A DNA stretch of 64,000 bases from Desulfosarcina widdelii (GCF_009688965.1 NZ_AP021875.1:1302001-1366000), one strand, 5' to 3'. Shown: positions 1 through 8,577, numbered from the stretch's first letter. Made by a program: numbers and translations. Notes: generated by a model from the sequence alone, not told the origin.

Positions 1-304
1 CCAGCCAGTGCTTCAATTCCACCAATTGGATGCCGCCGGCCAGCACCCACAAATTCTGGCGGGCCGGGAAAATGGCTTCTTTTTTCAGCACTGTCTTGCC
101 GTTGCCGTCGCGCCCGGTGATGAACTCATAAAGCCCATGGGGCGGAGAGACGCCAAGAAAAGTGGTGGTCTGGGCCTGGGTGTCGCAGTCCACGAGCAGC
201 ACCCGTTTACCGGCCAGGGCCAGTCCATGAGCAAGGTTGACGGCTGTCGTCGTTTTCCCAACGCCGCCCTTGGCCATTGCCACAGCGATCTTACGCATTC
301 CCAT
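1..304 (-). CDS. ParA/MinD-type ATPase (partial, 3' end outside window)
   Basis: The reading frame on the minus strand begins at the ATG at 304-302 (a second ATG lies at 298) and runs off the left edge of the window. The first 100 or so residues are visible. A deviant Walker A motif, AKGGVGKTT, sits at residues 10-18, followed by a VDCDTQAQ motif (Walker A-prime type), which is diagnostic of ParA/Soj/MinD family ATPases. Members of this family dimerise on ATP binding and position DNA, flagella, chemoreceptor arrays or other cargo. No ParB partner is visible here, so the cargo is unknown. The gene starts 7 bases after the sppA stop codon, so it is probably cotranscribed with sppA. Family assignment is firm; role is open. 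Confidence 0.85.
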   Translation of the reverse strand, partial: MGMRKIAVAMAKGGVGKTTTAVNLAHGLALAGKRVLLVDCDTQAQTTTFLGVSPPHGLYEFITGRDGNGKTVLKKEAIFPARQNLWVLAGGIQLVELKHWL

Positions 305-310
305 GGCCTT

Positions 311-1207
311 TTAGCTCCCATTCGGAGAGTAGCGGTATTCTGCAAATATGCCGGGATGAATCATTTTCGAGAACCACTCGGTCACAGAGGACGACAGCAG
401 GTAGCGCAACATGGAAAGTTCCTTGTCGCGGGCATACACCGGAACCACCGGCCCCTCTAAACCGCCCAGTTCGCCGGCCCAAGCCAGCGCATCCTGAAAA
501 TTGCCCAGGCGGTCGACCAAACCTTTCGCCTTGGCGTCTTCCCCGGTGAAAATGCGTCCGTCGGCGGCGGCTTCTACCTGCCCCCGCTCCATATTTCTGC
601 CCTCGGCGATGGCGGTGACAAACTGCTGATGAATGCCGTCGGTAATGGCCTGTAGAATCTCGCGCTCATCGTCGCGCATCTCCCGCGTGGGAGAACCGGT
701 ATCCTTGTAAGGACCGCTTTTGATCACCACCGGAACCATGCCGATCTTGTCCAGCAATTGACGGAAATTGGTGTATCCCATGATCACCCCGATGCTGCCG
801 GTGATGGTGCCCGGATTGGCCACGATCCCGTCCGCGGCACAGGCCACGTAATACCCGCCGGATGCAGCCACGGCGCCCATGGAGGCGATCACCTTTTTGG
901 TGGATATGGTTTTGCGGATCTCCCGATAAATTTCCTGGGAAGGGCCGACGGCACCGCCTGGCGAATTGATGCGAACCACGATGGCCTTGATGTCATCGTC
1001 TTCCCGAAACTCGCGAATCTGTTCGATGGTGTTCCTGGCATCGGCAATGGCGCCTTCGATTTCCACCACGCCGACCCCTTCGCCATCGAAATCCCCCGCA
1101 CCCTGGCCGATCCAGGCGGCCATTCCCACAACACCAAGGATCAGGACGGAAAAAATGGAAAAGGATACCAGCAGAAAAAAAAGGTAAGGGTGGCGGCGGG
1201 TGAACAT
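311..1207 (-). CDS. sppA: Signal peptide peptidase SppA (short, 36K type)
   Basis: A 298-residue inner-membrane serine protease that degrades signal peptides left in the membrane after secretion. An N-terminal transmembrane anchor spans about residues 8-32. The catalytic core follows, with RINSPGGAVG at 79-88, the nucleophile Ser116 in AVAASGGYYVA, and the general base Lys168 in SGPYKDTGS, giving the Ser/Lys dyad typical of the family. The length fits the short bacterial SppA form with a single protease domain, not the 67K tandem form of E. coli. It lies downstream of rpsA (95-bp gap) and directly upstream of the ParA-type gene. The cmk-rpsA-sppA neighbourhood is a familiar arrangement, which supports the call. 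Confidence 0.93.
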   Translation of the reverse strand: MFTRRHPYLFFLLVSFSIFSVLILGVVGMAAWIGQGAGDFDGEGVGVVEIEGAIADARNTIEQIREFREDDDIKAIVVRINSPGGAVGPSQEIYREIRKTISTKKVIASMGAVAASGGYYVACAADGIVANPGTITGSIGVIMGYTNFRQLLDKIGMVPVVIKSGPYKDTGSPTREMRDDEREILQAITDGIHQQFVTAIAEGRNMERGQVEAAADGRIFTGEDAKAKGLVDRLGNFQDALAWAGELGGLEGPVVPVYARDKELSMLRYLLSSSVTEWFSKMIHPGIFAEYRYSPNGS

Positions 1208-1302
1208 TACAAGTTCCTTTGTTCTAAACCATGGCGGCTGACGAAAAATGCCGGCGGGGCCCTGTCAGGCAAACCGCCGGCATTGATGGTCGTAACGAGG
1301 GT

Positions 1303-3045
1303 CTATTGTTCGTCGTTATTCAGTTTTTCCTGCAGATTCTCGCGAAGGATTTCACCGAAACTGGAGGTAACCGGCCCCATGTTGTTGACGTACTCGGTCA
1401 GCAGTTCCTGATCGTCTTCCATGTCGAGGCGCTTGATGGAAAGTCCGATCCGCCGTTCTTCACTGTTGATGTTCATTACCTTGGCGGTCAGCATCTGACC
1501 GACTTCGAACTGGCCGACCGGCGTCTTGATCTTCTCTTTGCTGATCTCGGAAACGTGCACCAGTCCCTCGATGCCCTCTTCCAGTTCGACGAACACGCCG
1601 AAGTCGGTCACATTGGTCACCGTGCCTGTAATTTCCTTGCCCACTTCGTAGCGTTCGGCAACGGTATCCCACGGATCGGCCTGCAGTTGCTTGACACCCA
1701 GGGAGAAGCGTTCCTGATCCTTGTCGATTTCAAGAACGATGGCCTGAATGACGTCTCCCTTTTTATAGATTTCGGAAGGGTGTTTGATGCGCTTGGTCCA
1801 GGAGATGTCGGAAATGTGAACCAGGCCGTCGATGCCCTCGTCGATGCCGATGAACAGGCCGAAATCGGTAATATTCTTGATTTTACCTTCAATGGTGGTG
1901 CCCACCGGGTATTTGTCGCTGATCACGTCCCAGGGATTGGGTGCGGCCTGCTTCATGCCCAGGGAAATCCGCCGGTTCTCAGGCTTGATGTCCAGCACGA
2001 TGGCGTCCACAATTTCGCCCACGGAGACCACCTTGGAGGGATGGCGGATCTTGCGCGTCCAGGACATTTCGGAAACATGGATCAGGCCTTCGATACCCTC
2101 TTCCAGTTCGACGAAGGCACCGTAATCGGTCAGGCTGACCACCTTTCCGCTGATGCGGGAACCCACCGGATATTTGTCGATGGCCGTGGCCCATGGATCC
2201 TCGGTAAGCTGCTTCATGCCCAAGGAGACCCGTTCCCGTTCCAGGTCCAGGCTGAGAATCTTGACGTTGATCTCGTCGCCCACGGTGAACAGCTCGGAGG
2301 GGTGCTTGACCCGCCCCCAGGAGATGTCGGTAATGTGCAACAGCCCGTCCACACCGCCGAGATCGACAAACACACCATATTCGGTGAGATTTTTGACGAT
2401 GCCGGGCACGACCTTGCCTTCGTGAATGGAGGCCAGGGTTTCGGACCGTTTCTTCTCGCGTTCTTCTTCCAGAAGGACTCTACGGGAAAGAACGATGTTG
2501 CTGCGCTTGCGGTTGTATTTCAGGATCTTGAAATCGAATTCCTTACCGACCATTTCGTCCAGATTGCGAATGGGACGAAGGTCGGCCTGGGAGCCGGGCA
2601 AAAATGCCTGCACGCCGATATCCACGGAGAATCCGCCCTTGACCCGGTTGGTGATCGTGCCGGCGATGGTTTCATCGGCTTCGTGGCGTTTCTTGATGTC
2701 GTCCCAGACCTTGACTTTCTCGGCTTTCTCCTTGGACAGGACCACGACTTCATTCTCGTCGTCCCACCATTCGACCATCACCTCGACGGTGTCGCCCACT
2801 TTGGCGGTAACTTCACCGTCCACCTCGAATTCCCGGATGCGGATCTGGCCTTCGGATTTGTACCCGATGTCTACCAGGACGTGGTCCTTGTCCACGGAAA
2901 TGATTTTTCCGTTGACCACTTCCCCTTCGGCAAAGCGTTTGAAGCTCTCCTCATACAGGTCCATGAGTTCGGCCATGCTTTCGCCGGTGACGCTGTCCTT
3001 CTCGACTTCTTCTTCGGTTGATTCGTTGTCTAAAAAGTTGTCCAT
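1303..3045 (-). CDS. rpsA: 30S ribosomal protein S1
   Basis: A 580-residue protein made of consecutive S1 (OB-fold) RNA-binding domains. I count six, with repeated signatures such as GVFVDLGGVDGLLHITD, GAFVELEEGIEGLIHVSE and GLFIGIDEGIDGLVHISD between about residues 120 and 560. S1 binds mRNA leaders and helps the 30S subunit start translation. The N-terminus is acidic (many Asp and Glu before residue 40), as is common in deltaproteobacterial S1. The ATG at 3045 follows a leader carrying a promoter-like sequence and an 18-bp palindrome. The order cmk-rpsA is conserved in many proteobacteria. A 596-residue open frame on the opposite strand is a shadow of this gene. Confidence 0.97.
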   Translation of the reverse strand: MDNFLDNESTEEEVEKDSVTGESMAELMDLYEESFKRFAEGEVVNGKIISVDKDHVLVDIGYKSEGQIRIREFEVDGEVTAKVGDTVEVMVEWWDDENEVVVLSKEKAEKVKVWDDIKKRHEADETIAGTITNRVKGGFSVDIGVQAFLPGSQADLRPIRNLDEMVGKEFDFKILKYNRKRSNIVLSRRVLLEEEREKKRSETLASIHEGKVVPGIVKNLTEYGVFVDLGGVDGLLHITDISWGRVKHPSELFTVGDEINVKILSLDLERERVSLGMKQLTEDPWATAIDKYPVGSRISGKVVSLTDYGAFVELEEGIEGLIHVSEMSWTRKIRHPSKVVSVGEIVDAIVLDIKPENRRISLGMKQAAPNPWDVISDKYPVGTTIEGKIKNITDFGLFIGIDEGIDGLVHISDISWTKRIKHPSEIYKKGDVIQAIVLEIDKDQERFSLGVKQLQADPWDTVAERYEVGKEITGTVTNVTDFGVFVELEEGIEGLVHVSEISKEKIKTPVGQFEVGQMLTAKVMNINSEERRIGLSIKRLDMEDDQELLTEYVNNMGPVTSSFGEILRENLQEKLNNDEQ

Positions 3046-3084
3046 TGACTGATGATTACCCCCTTAGCCTCATTAATTTTACGT

Positions 3085-3102
3085 GCAAGCGTCAACGCTT
3101 GC
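3085..3102 (-). promoter_or_regulatory. Perfect palindrome in the rpsA leader
   Basis: GCAAGCGT-CA-ACGCTTGC is an 8-bp inverted repeat with a 2-base centre, between a promoter-like sequence and the rpsA start codon. It could be an operator or, in the mRNA, a short stem in the 5' leader. In other bacteria S1 represses its own translation through leader structure, so an autoregulatory element is plausible here, but that is inference. Confidence 0.4.
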
Positions 3103-3116
3103 AGTATAGCCAAAAG

Positions 3117-3145
3117 ACCATACAGAAACGTGTATCAAAATGCAA
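3117..3145 (-). promoter_or_regulatory. Candidate sigma-70 promoter for rpsA
   Basis: Read on the minus strand, TTGCAT (3145-3140) is followed after exactly 17 bases by TATGGT (3122-3117). Spacing and both hexamers are close to the housekeeping consensus. It lies in the cmk-rpsA gap and would give rpsA its own strong transcript in addition to read-through from cmk. Confidence 0.45.
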
Positions 3146-3157
3146 TGGTTTATTTTG

Positions 3158-3823
3158 TTAGGATATTAAAGAGGCAACATGCTCCATCATCTTCGCGACG
3201 ACATGGCGGACGTCCATGGCTGTCGAATCGATCGTCACGGCATCGTCGGCCGGCTTGAGCGGGGCGACATCCCGGCTGCTGTCGTTGGCGTCCCGCTGGC
3301 GGATCTCCTGTTCGATCCGCTCCAGCGTCTGCTTCCCCGCCTCGCCGTATTGCTCAAACCGGCGCAGGGCGCGTTGACGGACCGAGGCGTCCAGGAAAAA
3401 TTTGAGATCGGCGTCCGGAAAGACGACCGTCCCCATGTCTCTTCCTTCGGCGACGAGCGCTTTGGCCCGACCCAAGCTTCTCTGCAGATCCAGCAGCGCC
3501 TGCCTAACCACCGGGCGGGCCGAGACGGCCGATGCCAGCATGGTAATCTCCGGTATACGAATGCACCCGCTGATGTCTACACCGTTGGAAATCAGCCGGC
3601 TGTCACGAAATTCAAGCTGCAGCGTTTGACACACGCGTTCGAGCCCCGCATCGTCATCGGCGGCAACCCCGGCGGCGCGGACTTCGTAGGCAACACCCCG
3701 ATACAGGGCGCCGGTATCCAGATACCGGTATCCCAGATCCCGTGCAAGCATCTTGCTGACCGTGGTCTTTCCGGCGCCGGCCGGACCGTCGATGGCGATC
3801 AGCAATGGATGGGGTTTCTTCAT
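3158..3823 (-). CDS. cmk: Cytidylate kinase
   Basis: A 221-residue cytosolic NMP kinase that phosphorylates CMP and dCMP to the diphosphates with ATP. The P-loop GPAGAGKTT is at residues 13-21, followed by the family motif YLDTGALYRGVAY at about 34-46 and the CMP-binding EGRDMGTVVFPDA segment near residue 127. The length matches bacterial Cmk. It sits 20 bases downstream of hisC and upstream of rpsA, the usual place for cmk in proteobacteria. Confidence 0.96.
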   Translation of the reverse strand: MKKPHPLLIAIDGPAGAGKTTVSKMLARDLGYRYLDTGALYRGVAYEVRAAGVAADDDAGLERVCQTLQLEFRDSRLISNGVDISGCIRIPEITMLASAVSARPVVRQALLDLQRSLGRAKALVAEGRDMGTVVFPDADLKFFLDASVRQRALRRFEQYGEAGKQTLERIEQEIRQRDANDSSRDVAPLKPADDAVTIDSTAMDVRHVVAKMMEHVASLIS

Positions 3824-3843
3824 GTGGCCGCTGCACTGAAAAG

Positions 3844-4935
3844 CTATAGGTTAAGAACCGTCTCGAGCGCCTGTACAAAACGCCGGTTTTCTTCTTCCAG
3901 TCCCACGTTGATGCGGATGTAATGAGGATATCCGTAAGACCGCATGGATCTGACGATTACGCCCTGTCTCAACATCTTCTCGAAAAGCTCATCCGCCGGC
4001 TGTCCCACATCGATGAGAAAAAAGTTGGATTCGGTCTTAAAGTAGACCAGACCCAACCGATCCAGTTCGGCGTAAAGGCGTTCCAACCCGTCATGGACCA
4101 GCCGGATCGAACGCAACAGAAAGTCCCGGTCGTCCAGAGCCGCCAAGGCTGCCGCCTGTGCCAGGGAATTGACATTAAAGGGCTGTCTCACCCGATGGAG
4201 CATTCCGGCCAGTTCGGCGGGCATGATCCCGTACCCCACCCGAAGTCCGGCAAGCCCGTAAGCCTTGGAAAAGGTCCGCAGGGTAACCAGCGGGCGGGTC
4301 AAATCCGCCGGGATTCCGGTTTTCAGGCAATCGGCATTTTTGGCAAACTCGATATAGGCTTCGTCGACGACGACGACCACATGGTTCGGCAGCCGCGCCA
4401 TGAAGTTGTCGAAGGCGGTTCGGGTGATCACCGTTCCCGTCGGATTGTTGGGATTGCAGACGAATATCAGGCGCGTATCATCCGTCACCCGATCGGCCAT
4501 GGCCTCAAGGTCCATCCCCAGACCGTCGAGGGGGACGCGATCGACGACGGCCCCGGCGGCCGTGGCTGCAATATCGTACATGAGAAAAGAAGGCTGCGGT
4601 ACGACCACCCGATTACCGGGGCGGATCAACGCCTGGACGAGCATGGCGATAATGTCGTCCGAACCGTTGCCGATGACGACATTCTCCGGGGCCAGATCGT
4701 TGACCCGGGCGATTTTCTGGATCAGATCGTGGCCGGCGCCATCCGGATAGCGGTGCAGGGACGACAGTCCGCGTCCGATGGCTTCCAGGGCCCTTGGACT
4801 GGGGCCCAGGGGATTTTCGTTTGACGCCAGCTTGATGGAATCCCGGATGCCGTATTCGCGTTCAAGCTCCTCCAGCGGTTTGCCGGGAACATAGGGGGAG
4901 ATGGCCCGGATGTGATCGGGGATCATCAGTTTCAT
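3844..4935 (-). CDS. hisC: Histidinol-phosphate aminotransferase
   Basis: A 363-residue PLP-dependent class I/II aminotransferase that makes histidinol phosphate from imidazole acetol phosphate using glutamate. Typical elements are the SNENPLGPSP segment near the N-terminus, NPNNPTGT in the middle, and the PLP lysine in TFSKAYGLAGLRVGYG. I chose the ATG at 4935 (protein begins MKLMIPDHIR) because it has an AAGGG ribosome site 8 bases upstream. A longer in-frame start at 5010 would add 25 residues without family resemblance. A fused HisH-HisF lies at 60.2-61.8 kb, so histidine genes are scattered. The gene follows the oxidoreductase gamma subunit after about 100 bases and precedes cmk. Confidence 0.94.
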   Translation of the reverse strand: MKLMIPDHIRAISPYVPGKPLEELEREYGIRDSIKLASNENPLGPSPRALEAIGRGLSSLHRYPDGAGHDLIQKIARVNDLAPENVVIGNGSDDIIAMLVQALIRPGNRVVVPQPSFLMYDIAATAAGAVVDRVPLDGLGMDLEAMADRVTDDTRLIFVCNPNNPTGTVITRTAFDNFMARLPNHVVVVVDEAYIEFAKNADCLKTGIPADLTRPLVTLRTFSKAYGLAGLRVGYGIMPAELAGMLHRVRQPFNVNSLAQAAALAALDDRDFLLRSIRLVHDGLERLYAELDRLGLVYFKTESNFFLIDVGQPADELFEKMLRQGVIVRSMRSYGYPHYIRINVGLEEENRRFVQALETVLNL

Positions 4936-5033
4936 CGGTTTGCCCTTGCAATCAAACGGCCGGGCAGCGTGGCCCGGCCATCGTAAATCGTAGTCAATGT
5001 GTTTCGACACACCATTTGAAACATGGCGTCAAT

Positions 5034-5570
5034 CTATTTTTGGGCGGCCTTTACACCGGCATCCACGGCATCCATATTCAATGGTATCAGTTTGGGCTTT
5101 TTGCTGAACTCTTCCTTGACGCACGCCTTGATCGTTTCCAGCGGGACAATTTTGCTGCGGGCCACGAATGCGCCCAGGGCCACGATGTTGGCGGCTTTGA
5201 CGCTGCCCAGTTTTTTGGCTATACCCACCACGTCGACCCGCAGTTCATCCACATCGTCCCTGTTCGCCCCGAAAGAAATTAGCGAACTGTTGACGAAGAT
5301 AATGCCATTGGGTTTGACCGTGGGCGCAAACTTTTCCAGCGACGGCCCGTTCATGGCCACCAGATGAAGCGGATTTTTGATGATGGGCGAACCGATGGGA
5401 CGGTCGCTGATCACCACCGTACAATATGCGGTTCCGCCGCGCATTTCCGGACCGTAGGAGGGAATCCAGGCCACCTCGTAGCCCTCCTCCATGGCCGCAT
5501 GAGCCAGAACTTTACCGATTAACAAGATACCCTGTCCACCGAATCCGGCGAACATGATTTCGCTCTGCAT
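5034..5570 (-). CDS. 2-oxoacid:ferredoxin oxidoreductase, gamma subunit
   Basis: A 178-residue protein with the gamma-subunit signature FAGFGGQGILLIGKVLA at the N-terminus and the conserved SYGPEMRGG segment at about 39-47. It is part of the multi-subunit enzyme that oxidatively decarboxylates 2-oxoacids (2-oxoglutarate or branched-chain 2-oxoacids) to acyl-CoA and reduces ferredoxin. It is the last oxidoreductase gene of the run ferredoxin-alpha-beta-gamma, starting 17 bases after the beta-subunit stop. Substrate (KorC or VorC type) cannot be fixed from sequence reading alone, so I give no symbol. Confidence 0.92.
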   Translation of the reverse strand: MQSEIMFAGFGGQGILLIGKVLAHAAMEEGYEVAWIPSYGPEMRGGTAYCTVVISDRPIGSPIIKNPLHLVAMNGPSLEKFAPTVKPNGIIFVNSSLISFGANRDDVDELRVDVVGIAKKLGSVKAANIVALGAFVARSKIVPLETIKACVKEEFSKKPKLIPLNMDAVDAGVKAAQK

Positions 5571-5587
5571 GGTGCCTCCTTCAGGGA

Positions 5588-6325
5588 TCAGGCCGGGACT
5601 TTAAAGTCGCCCAGTTGGTAGTACTTCAACAGCGTGTTTTCCGTCCACTCCACGGCCTCCATGGGCGTCATCCCCCAGTTGGTGGGGCAGGTGCTGACCA
5701 CCTCCACCAGGCTGAAGCAACGGTTTTCCATCTGATAGGTAAACGCCTGTTTAATCGCCTTTTTCGCCTTGTTGATGTATTTCGGCCGGATCACGGTCTG
5801 TCGGGTAATGTAGGCCGGGGTCTGCAGGGCCGCCAGAAGATCGGCCATTTTGATCGGCATGCCAACCTCTTCCACATTCCTGCCGAAGGGCGCGGTGGTG
5901 GCGCGCTGACCGGGCATGGTGGTGGGGGCCATCTGCCCGCCGGTCATCCCGTAAATCGCATTGTTGACGAAAATCGTGGTGAACTTCTCTCCGCGGTTGG
6001 CGGCGTGGATGATCTCTCCCATGCCGATGCTGGCCAGGTCGCCGTCCCCCTGGTAGGTGAAAACCATCAAATCGGGCCGCACCCGCTTGATGCCCGTAGC
6101 CATAGCCGGGGCCCGGCCGTGGGCGGCTTCCTGGAAATCGCAGTCAAAATAGTTATAGGCCAATACCGCGCAGCCCACCGGAGCGATCCCCACAACGCGC
6201 CGGCGAATTCCCAGATCGTCGATGGCCTCGGCGACCAGACGATGGATGACGCCGTGGGTGCATCCGGGGCAATAGTGGGTGTGGGCATCCGTAAGGGATC
6301 TCGGTTTTGAAAAGGTTTTTCCCAT
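5588..6325 (-). CDS. 2-oxoacid:ferredoxin oxidoreductase, beta (TPP-binding) subunit
   Basis: A 245-residue thiamine-pyrophosphate-binding subunit. The N-terminal HYCPGCTHG motif is followed by VGIAPVGCAV, and the TPP/Mg motif GDGD (in FTYQGDGDLASIG, about residues 92-104) is closed by the NNAIYGMTGGQMAPTT segment. This subunit carries the active-site cofactor for decarboxylation and works with the alpha (6382-7452) and gamma (5034-5570) subunits. The separate alpha, beta, gamma and ferredoxin polypeptides are the KOR/VOR-type organisation, unlike the single-chain pyruvate enzyme. The gap to the alpha subunit is 56 bases. Confidence 0.93.
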   Translation of the reverse strand: MGKTFSKPRSLTDAHTHYCPGCTHGVIHRLVAEAIDDLGIRRRVVGIAPVGCAVLAYNYFDCDFQEAAHGRAPAMATGIKRVRPDLMVFTYQGDGDLASIGMGEIIHAANRGEKFTTIFVNNAIYGMTGGQMAPTTMPGQRATTAPFGRNVEEVGMPIKMADLLAALQTPAYITRQTVIRPKYINKAKKAIKQAFTYQMENRCFSLVEVVSTCPTNWGMTPMEAVEWTENTLLKYYQLGDFKVPA

Positions 6326-6381
6326 CGTTATCTACTCCTTGCGTTGGTGCCTGACAACGGTCGAAAGTGGTTGCTTGACCG

Positions 6382-7452
6382 TCAGCCGATGCGCTCTTTG
6401 ACCACCTCGATGATCTCTTCCGGCGTGGGGATTTCACCGCCGCACTTTCCGTACCAGCTCACCGGACGTCGGCCCTGGATACTGCGCTCGACATCTTCCA
6501 CCATCTGGCCCATACTCATCTCGATGCTGATCACATGGGTGCACGATGGGGAATCGGCCGCATCGGAAACGGCCTTTTCGGGAAACGGGAACAGGGTCTG
6601 CGGGCGAATCATGCCGACCTCGATTCCCTCGGCCTTGAGCATGTCGATGGACGTGCGGCACACCCGGCTCATGGTCCCGTAGCTGACAATCAGCAGACGG
6701 TAAGGCCCATCCGTATTGTAGGCCTCGAAACGCACCTCTTCGGCCCGCATGCGGTCGTATTTGGCTTTGAGCTGAAGGTTGTTGTCGTTGAGCTGGACCG
6801 GATCCAGAAAAAGCGACTTGACCAGATTGCGGCTGTCGCTGCCCCGATGTTCCATTCCGTTGCTGGCCCAGTCATCCTTATTGCTCGGTTCCGTTTTCAG
6901 ATGGTCGGGAAATTCCACCGGCTCCATCATCTGGCCGATGAGTCCGTCGCCGATCACCATGACCGGATTGCGGTATTTCTCGGCCAGGGGGAAGGCTGTC
7001 ATCACCATTTCGACCGCCTCCTGGACACTGGCCGGCGCCATGACCAGCAGCCGGCAGTCACCATGGCCGATCCCCTTGGTGGCCTGAAAATAGTCCCCCT
7101 GTGAAGGCAGGATGCCGCCCAGACCGGGTCCGCCGCGCACGATATTCACGAACACCGCCGGACACTGGGCGGCGGCGATGTAGCTGATGGCTTCGCTCAT
7201 CAGGCTGATGCCCGGGCTGGAAGAGGTGGTGAACACTCGCGCACCGGCTCCGGCGGCGCCGAAAAGCATGTAGCCCACGGCCACTTCGCTCTCCCCTTGC
7301 AGAAAGACGCCGCCCACCTCGGGCATACGTCGGGCCAGATACTCGGCCACTTCGGACTGGGGCGTGATCGGATAGGCGAAGTAGTTCAGGCAGCCGGCCC
7401 GGATCGCCGCTTCACCGATGGCCTCGTTTCCCTTCATCAATACCTTTGCCAT
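6382..7452 (-). CDS. 2-oxoacid:ferredoxin oxidoreductase, alpha subunit (VorB/KorA type)
   Basis: A 356-residue alpha subunit. It begins with KGNEAIGEAAIRAGCLNYF and YPITPQSEV, the conserved substrate-binding start of the family, and contains the TSSSPGISLMSEAISY and RGGPGLGG segments at about 96-145. The C-terminal domain (about 220-356) is the usual transketolase-C-like domain. Its resemblance is strongest to proteins annotated as 3-methyl-2-oxobutanoate dehydrogenase subunit VorB, so branched-chain 2-oxoacid oxidation is a reasonable guess, but 2-oxoglutarate is equally possible in an anaerobe with a reductive or split TCA cycle. The adjacent ferredoxin starts the subunit set. Confidence 0.92.
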   Translation of the reverse strand: MAKVLMKGNEAIGEAAIRAGCLNYFAYPITPQSEVAEYLARRMPEVGGVFLQGESEVAVGYMLFGAAGAGARVFTTSSSPGISLMSEAISYIAAAQCPAVFVNIVRGGPGLGGILPSQGDYFQATKGIGHGDCRLLVMAPASVQEAVEMVMTAFPLAEKYRNPVMVIGDGLIGQMMEPVEFPDHLKTEPSNKDDWASNGMEHRGSDSRNLVKSLFLDPVQLNDNNLQLKAKYDRMRAEEVRFEAYNTDGPYRLLIVSYGTMSRVCRTSIDMLKAEGIEVGMIRPQTLFPFPEKAVSDAADSPSCTHVISIEMSMGQMVEDVERSIQGRRPVSWYGKCGGEIPTPEEIIEVVKERIG

Positions 7453-7474
7453 GGTACTCCTCCGTTAACCGCAG

Positions 7475-7699
7475 TCAGGCGGCGGGTTCTTCGGTTTCGG
7501 TGATGGTGATGGCCACGTCCGGGCACATGATGCAGCACATCGTGCAGTGAATGCAGTCATCCGGACGCGCCTGAAAGGCCGGAAAATATCCCTTCGCATT
7601 GACATCGGGGGAAATTTCGAGAACGTTTTTGGGACATACGGTGATGCACAGGCCGCAGCCTTTGCACCGGTCCCGCTCGATATGGTGTTGATATGCCAT
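7475..7699 (-). CDS. 2-oxoacid:ferredoxin oxidoreductase, 2[4Fe-4S] ferredoxin (delta) subunit
   Basis: A 74-residue ferredoxin-like subunit. Two cluster motifs are clear: CKGCGLCITVCP near the N-terminus and CIHCTMCCIMCP near residue 48, each with the CxxCxxCxxxCP spacing of a [4Fe-4S] cluster (the second with one extra Cys). It passes electrons from the TPP subunit to free ferredoxin. I chose the ATG at 7699 (MAYQHHIERD), which has AAGGAG 6 bases upstream; the upstream ATG at 7714 overlaps that ribosome site. It precedes the alpha subunit by 22 bases. Confidence 0.93.
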   Translation of the reverse strand: MAYQHHIERDRCKGCGLCITVCPKNVLEISPDVNAKGYFPAFQARPDDCIHCTMCCIMCPDVAITITETEEPAA

Positions 7700-7727
7700 A
7701 CATTGCTCCTTCATCGCATTTGAGATT

Positions 7728-8480
7728 TCAAATTTGGGATTTGAAATCCAATGATTCCGCCTTCATCCAGGGTGGTACCAACTGCCGTTTTATGGCCAGC
7801 ACCGGACATTGAATACTCCTTTTGTCCATTCGGGTCAACAGGGCCGCCGGAACGGTAACGAACCGCAAAGGAATGCCTGCGGCCTCGGCCACCCGGCGCG
7901 CAAAATCGTATCCGTCAAGGATGTCCTGCGCCTGTGTCGCTTCCATCAGATTGGCATTGCCGACGATTCCGGTAATTCTAATTTTGGCGCTCTTTTCGAT
8001 TTCCCGGCGCATTTTCAGGCAGCCGTCCACCGTATCGGTATGGGGGCGGTTGGGGTTGATTACCTGCAACACTTCAGGGGTTTTGCCTTTCAAAAAGTCC
8101 GCCAGGGCCGCCAGCACCGTTGCACCGACGTCATCGCCGCCGACATCCAACAGAGTCAGTCCCGCGGGCATTTTCAGCATGCCGGATACCTCCGGAGTCA
8201 GGATGGGCAGATCGGCGTGCATGTACTGGTCCGCCGGCAGAACGACGTCAATTCCCCGGCTTCTTAAAACATAGCGGGCTTCACGGGTTCTGAAATAGGG
8301 ATTCACCAAGTCCAGGTCGGCCAGCCGGACCTCGGTTCCCCGCTGTTTCATGGCAAGGGCGAGATTGATTGCAACTTCGGTTTTGCCGCTGCCATAGGCG
8401 CCGACGATGATGACAATACCATGGTAATCCAGTTCCACCGGTAAACGGATCCTTTTCAATTGAACAATGCCGGCCGGCAA
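7728..8480 (-). CDS. P-loop NTPase of the CobQ/ParA superfamily, first gene of the oxidoreductase run
   Basis: About 250 residues with a Walker A motif GAYGSGKTEVAINLA (about 27-41), a RLADLDLVNPYFRTRE segment after it and a Walker B-like LTLLDVGGDD (about 110-119). This resembles small SIMIBI-class ATPases (CobQ/MinD-like). The exact job is unknown; its place at the head of a ferredoxin-oxidoreductase operon suggests a role in maturation or regulation of that enzyme, which is inference. The start is uncertain: the longest frame begins at a TTG (8480) and no strong ribosome site is visible. A putative promoter lies about 70 bases upstream. Confidence 0.72.
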   Translation of the reverse strand: MPAGIVQLKRIRLPVELDYHGIVIIVGAYGSGKTEVAINLALAMKQRGTEVRLADLDLVNPYFRTREARYVLRSRGIDVVLPADQYMHADLPILTPEVSGMLKMPAGLTLLDVGGDDVGATVLAALADFLKGKTPEVLQVINPNRPHTDTVDGCLKMRREIEKSAKIRITGIVGNANLMEATQAQDILDGYDFARRVAEAAGIPLRFVTVPAALLTRMDKRSIQCPVLAIKRQLVPPWMKAESLDFKSQI

Positions 8481-8548
8481 TGGCGAAAACCTGTTGGAAG
8501 ATGTCGCGGGGGTGCGGCCTGTTGTCGGAAGTTTTATCGAAAACGTCT

Positions 8549-8577
8549 TTCATATTTTTTATTTACTGTCGTGTCAA
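8549..8577 (-). promoter_or_regulatory. Candidate sigma-70 promoter of the oxidoreductase operon
   Basis: On the minus strand, a perfect TTGACA (8577-8572) is followed after exactly 17 bases by TATGAA (8554-8549). It sits just upstream of the P-loop gene that opens the minus-strand run to sppA and in the divergent gap facing the NamZ-like gene. An ATG overlapping the -10 hexamer begins a short out-of-frame ORF, which this promoter explains away. Confidence 0.55.

Noticed and set aside
1231..3021. 596-codon open frame on the plus strand opposite rpsA
   Set aside because: It is the mirror of a repeat-rich, biased-codon gene; the minus-strand frame has six clear S1 domains.
8281..8553. 90-codon minus-strand frame overlapping the start of the P-loop gene
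   Set aside because: Its ATG lies within the -10 hexamer of the promoter and the frame is shifted from the conserved P-loop frame; its later part has no coding likeness.
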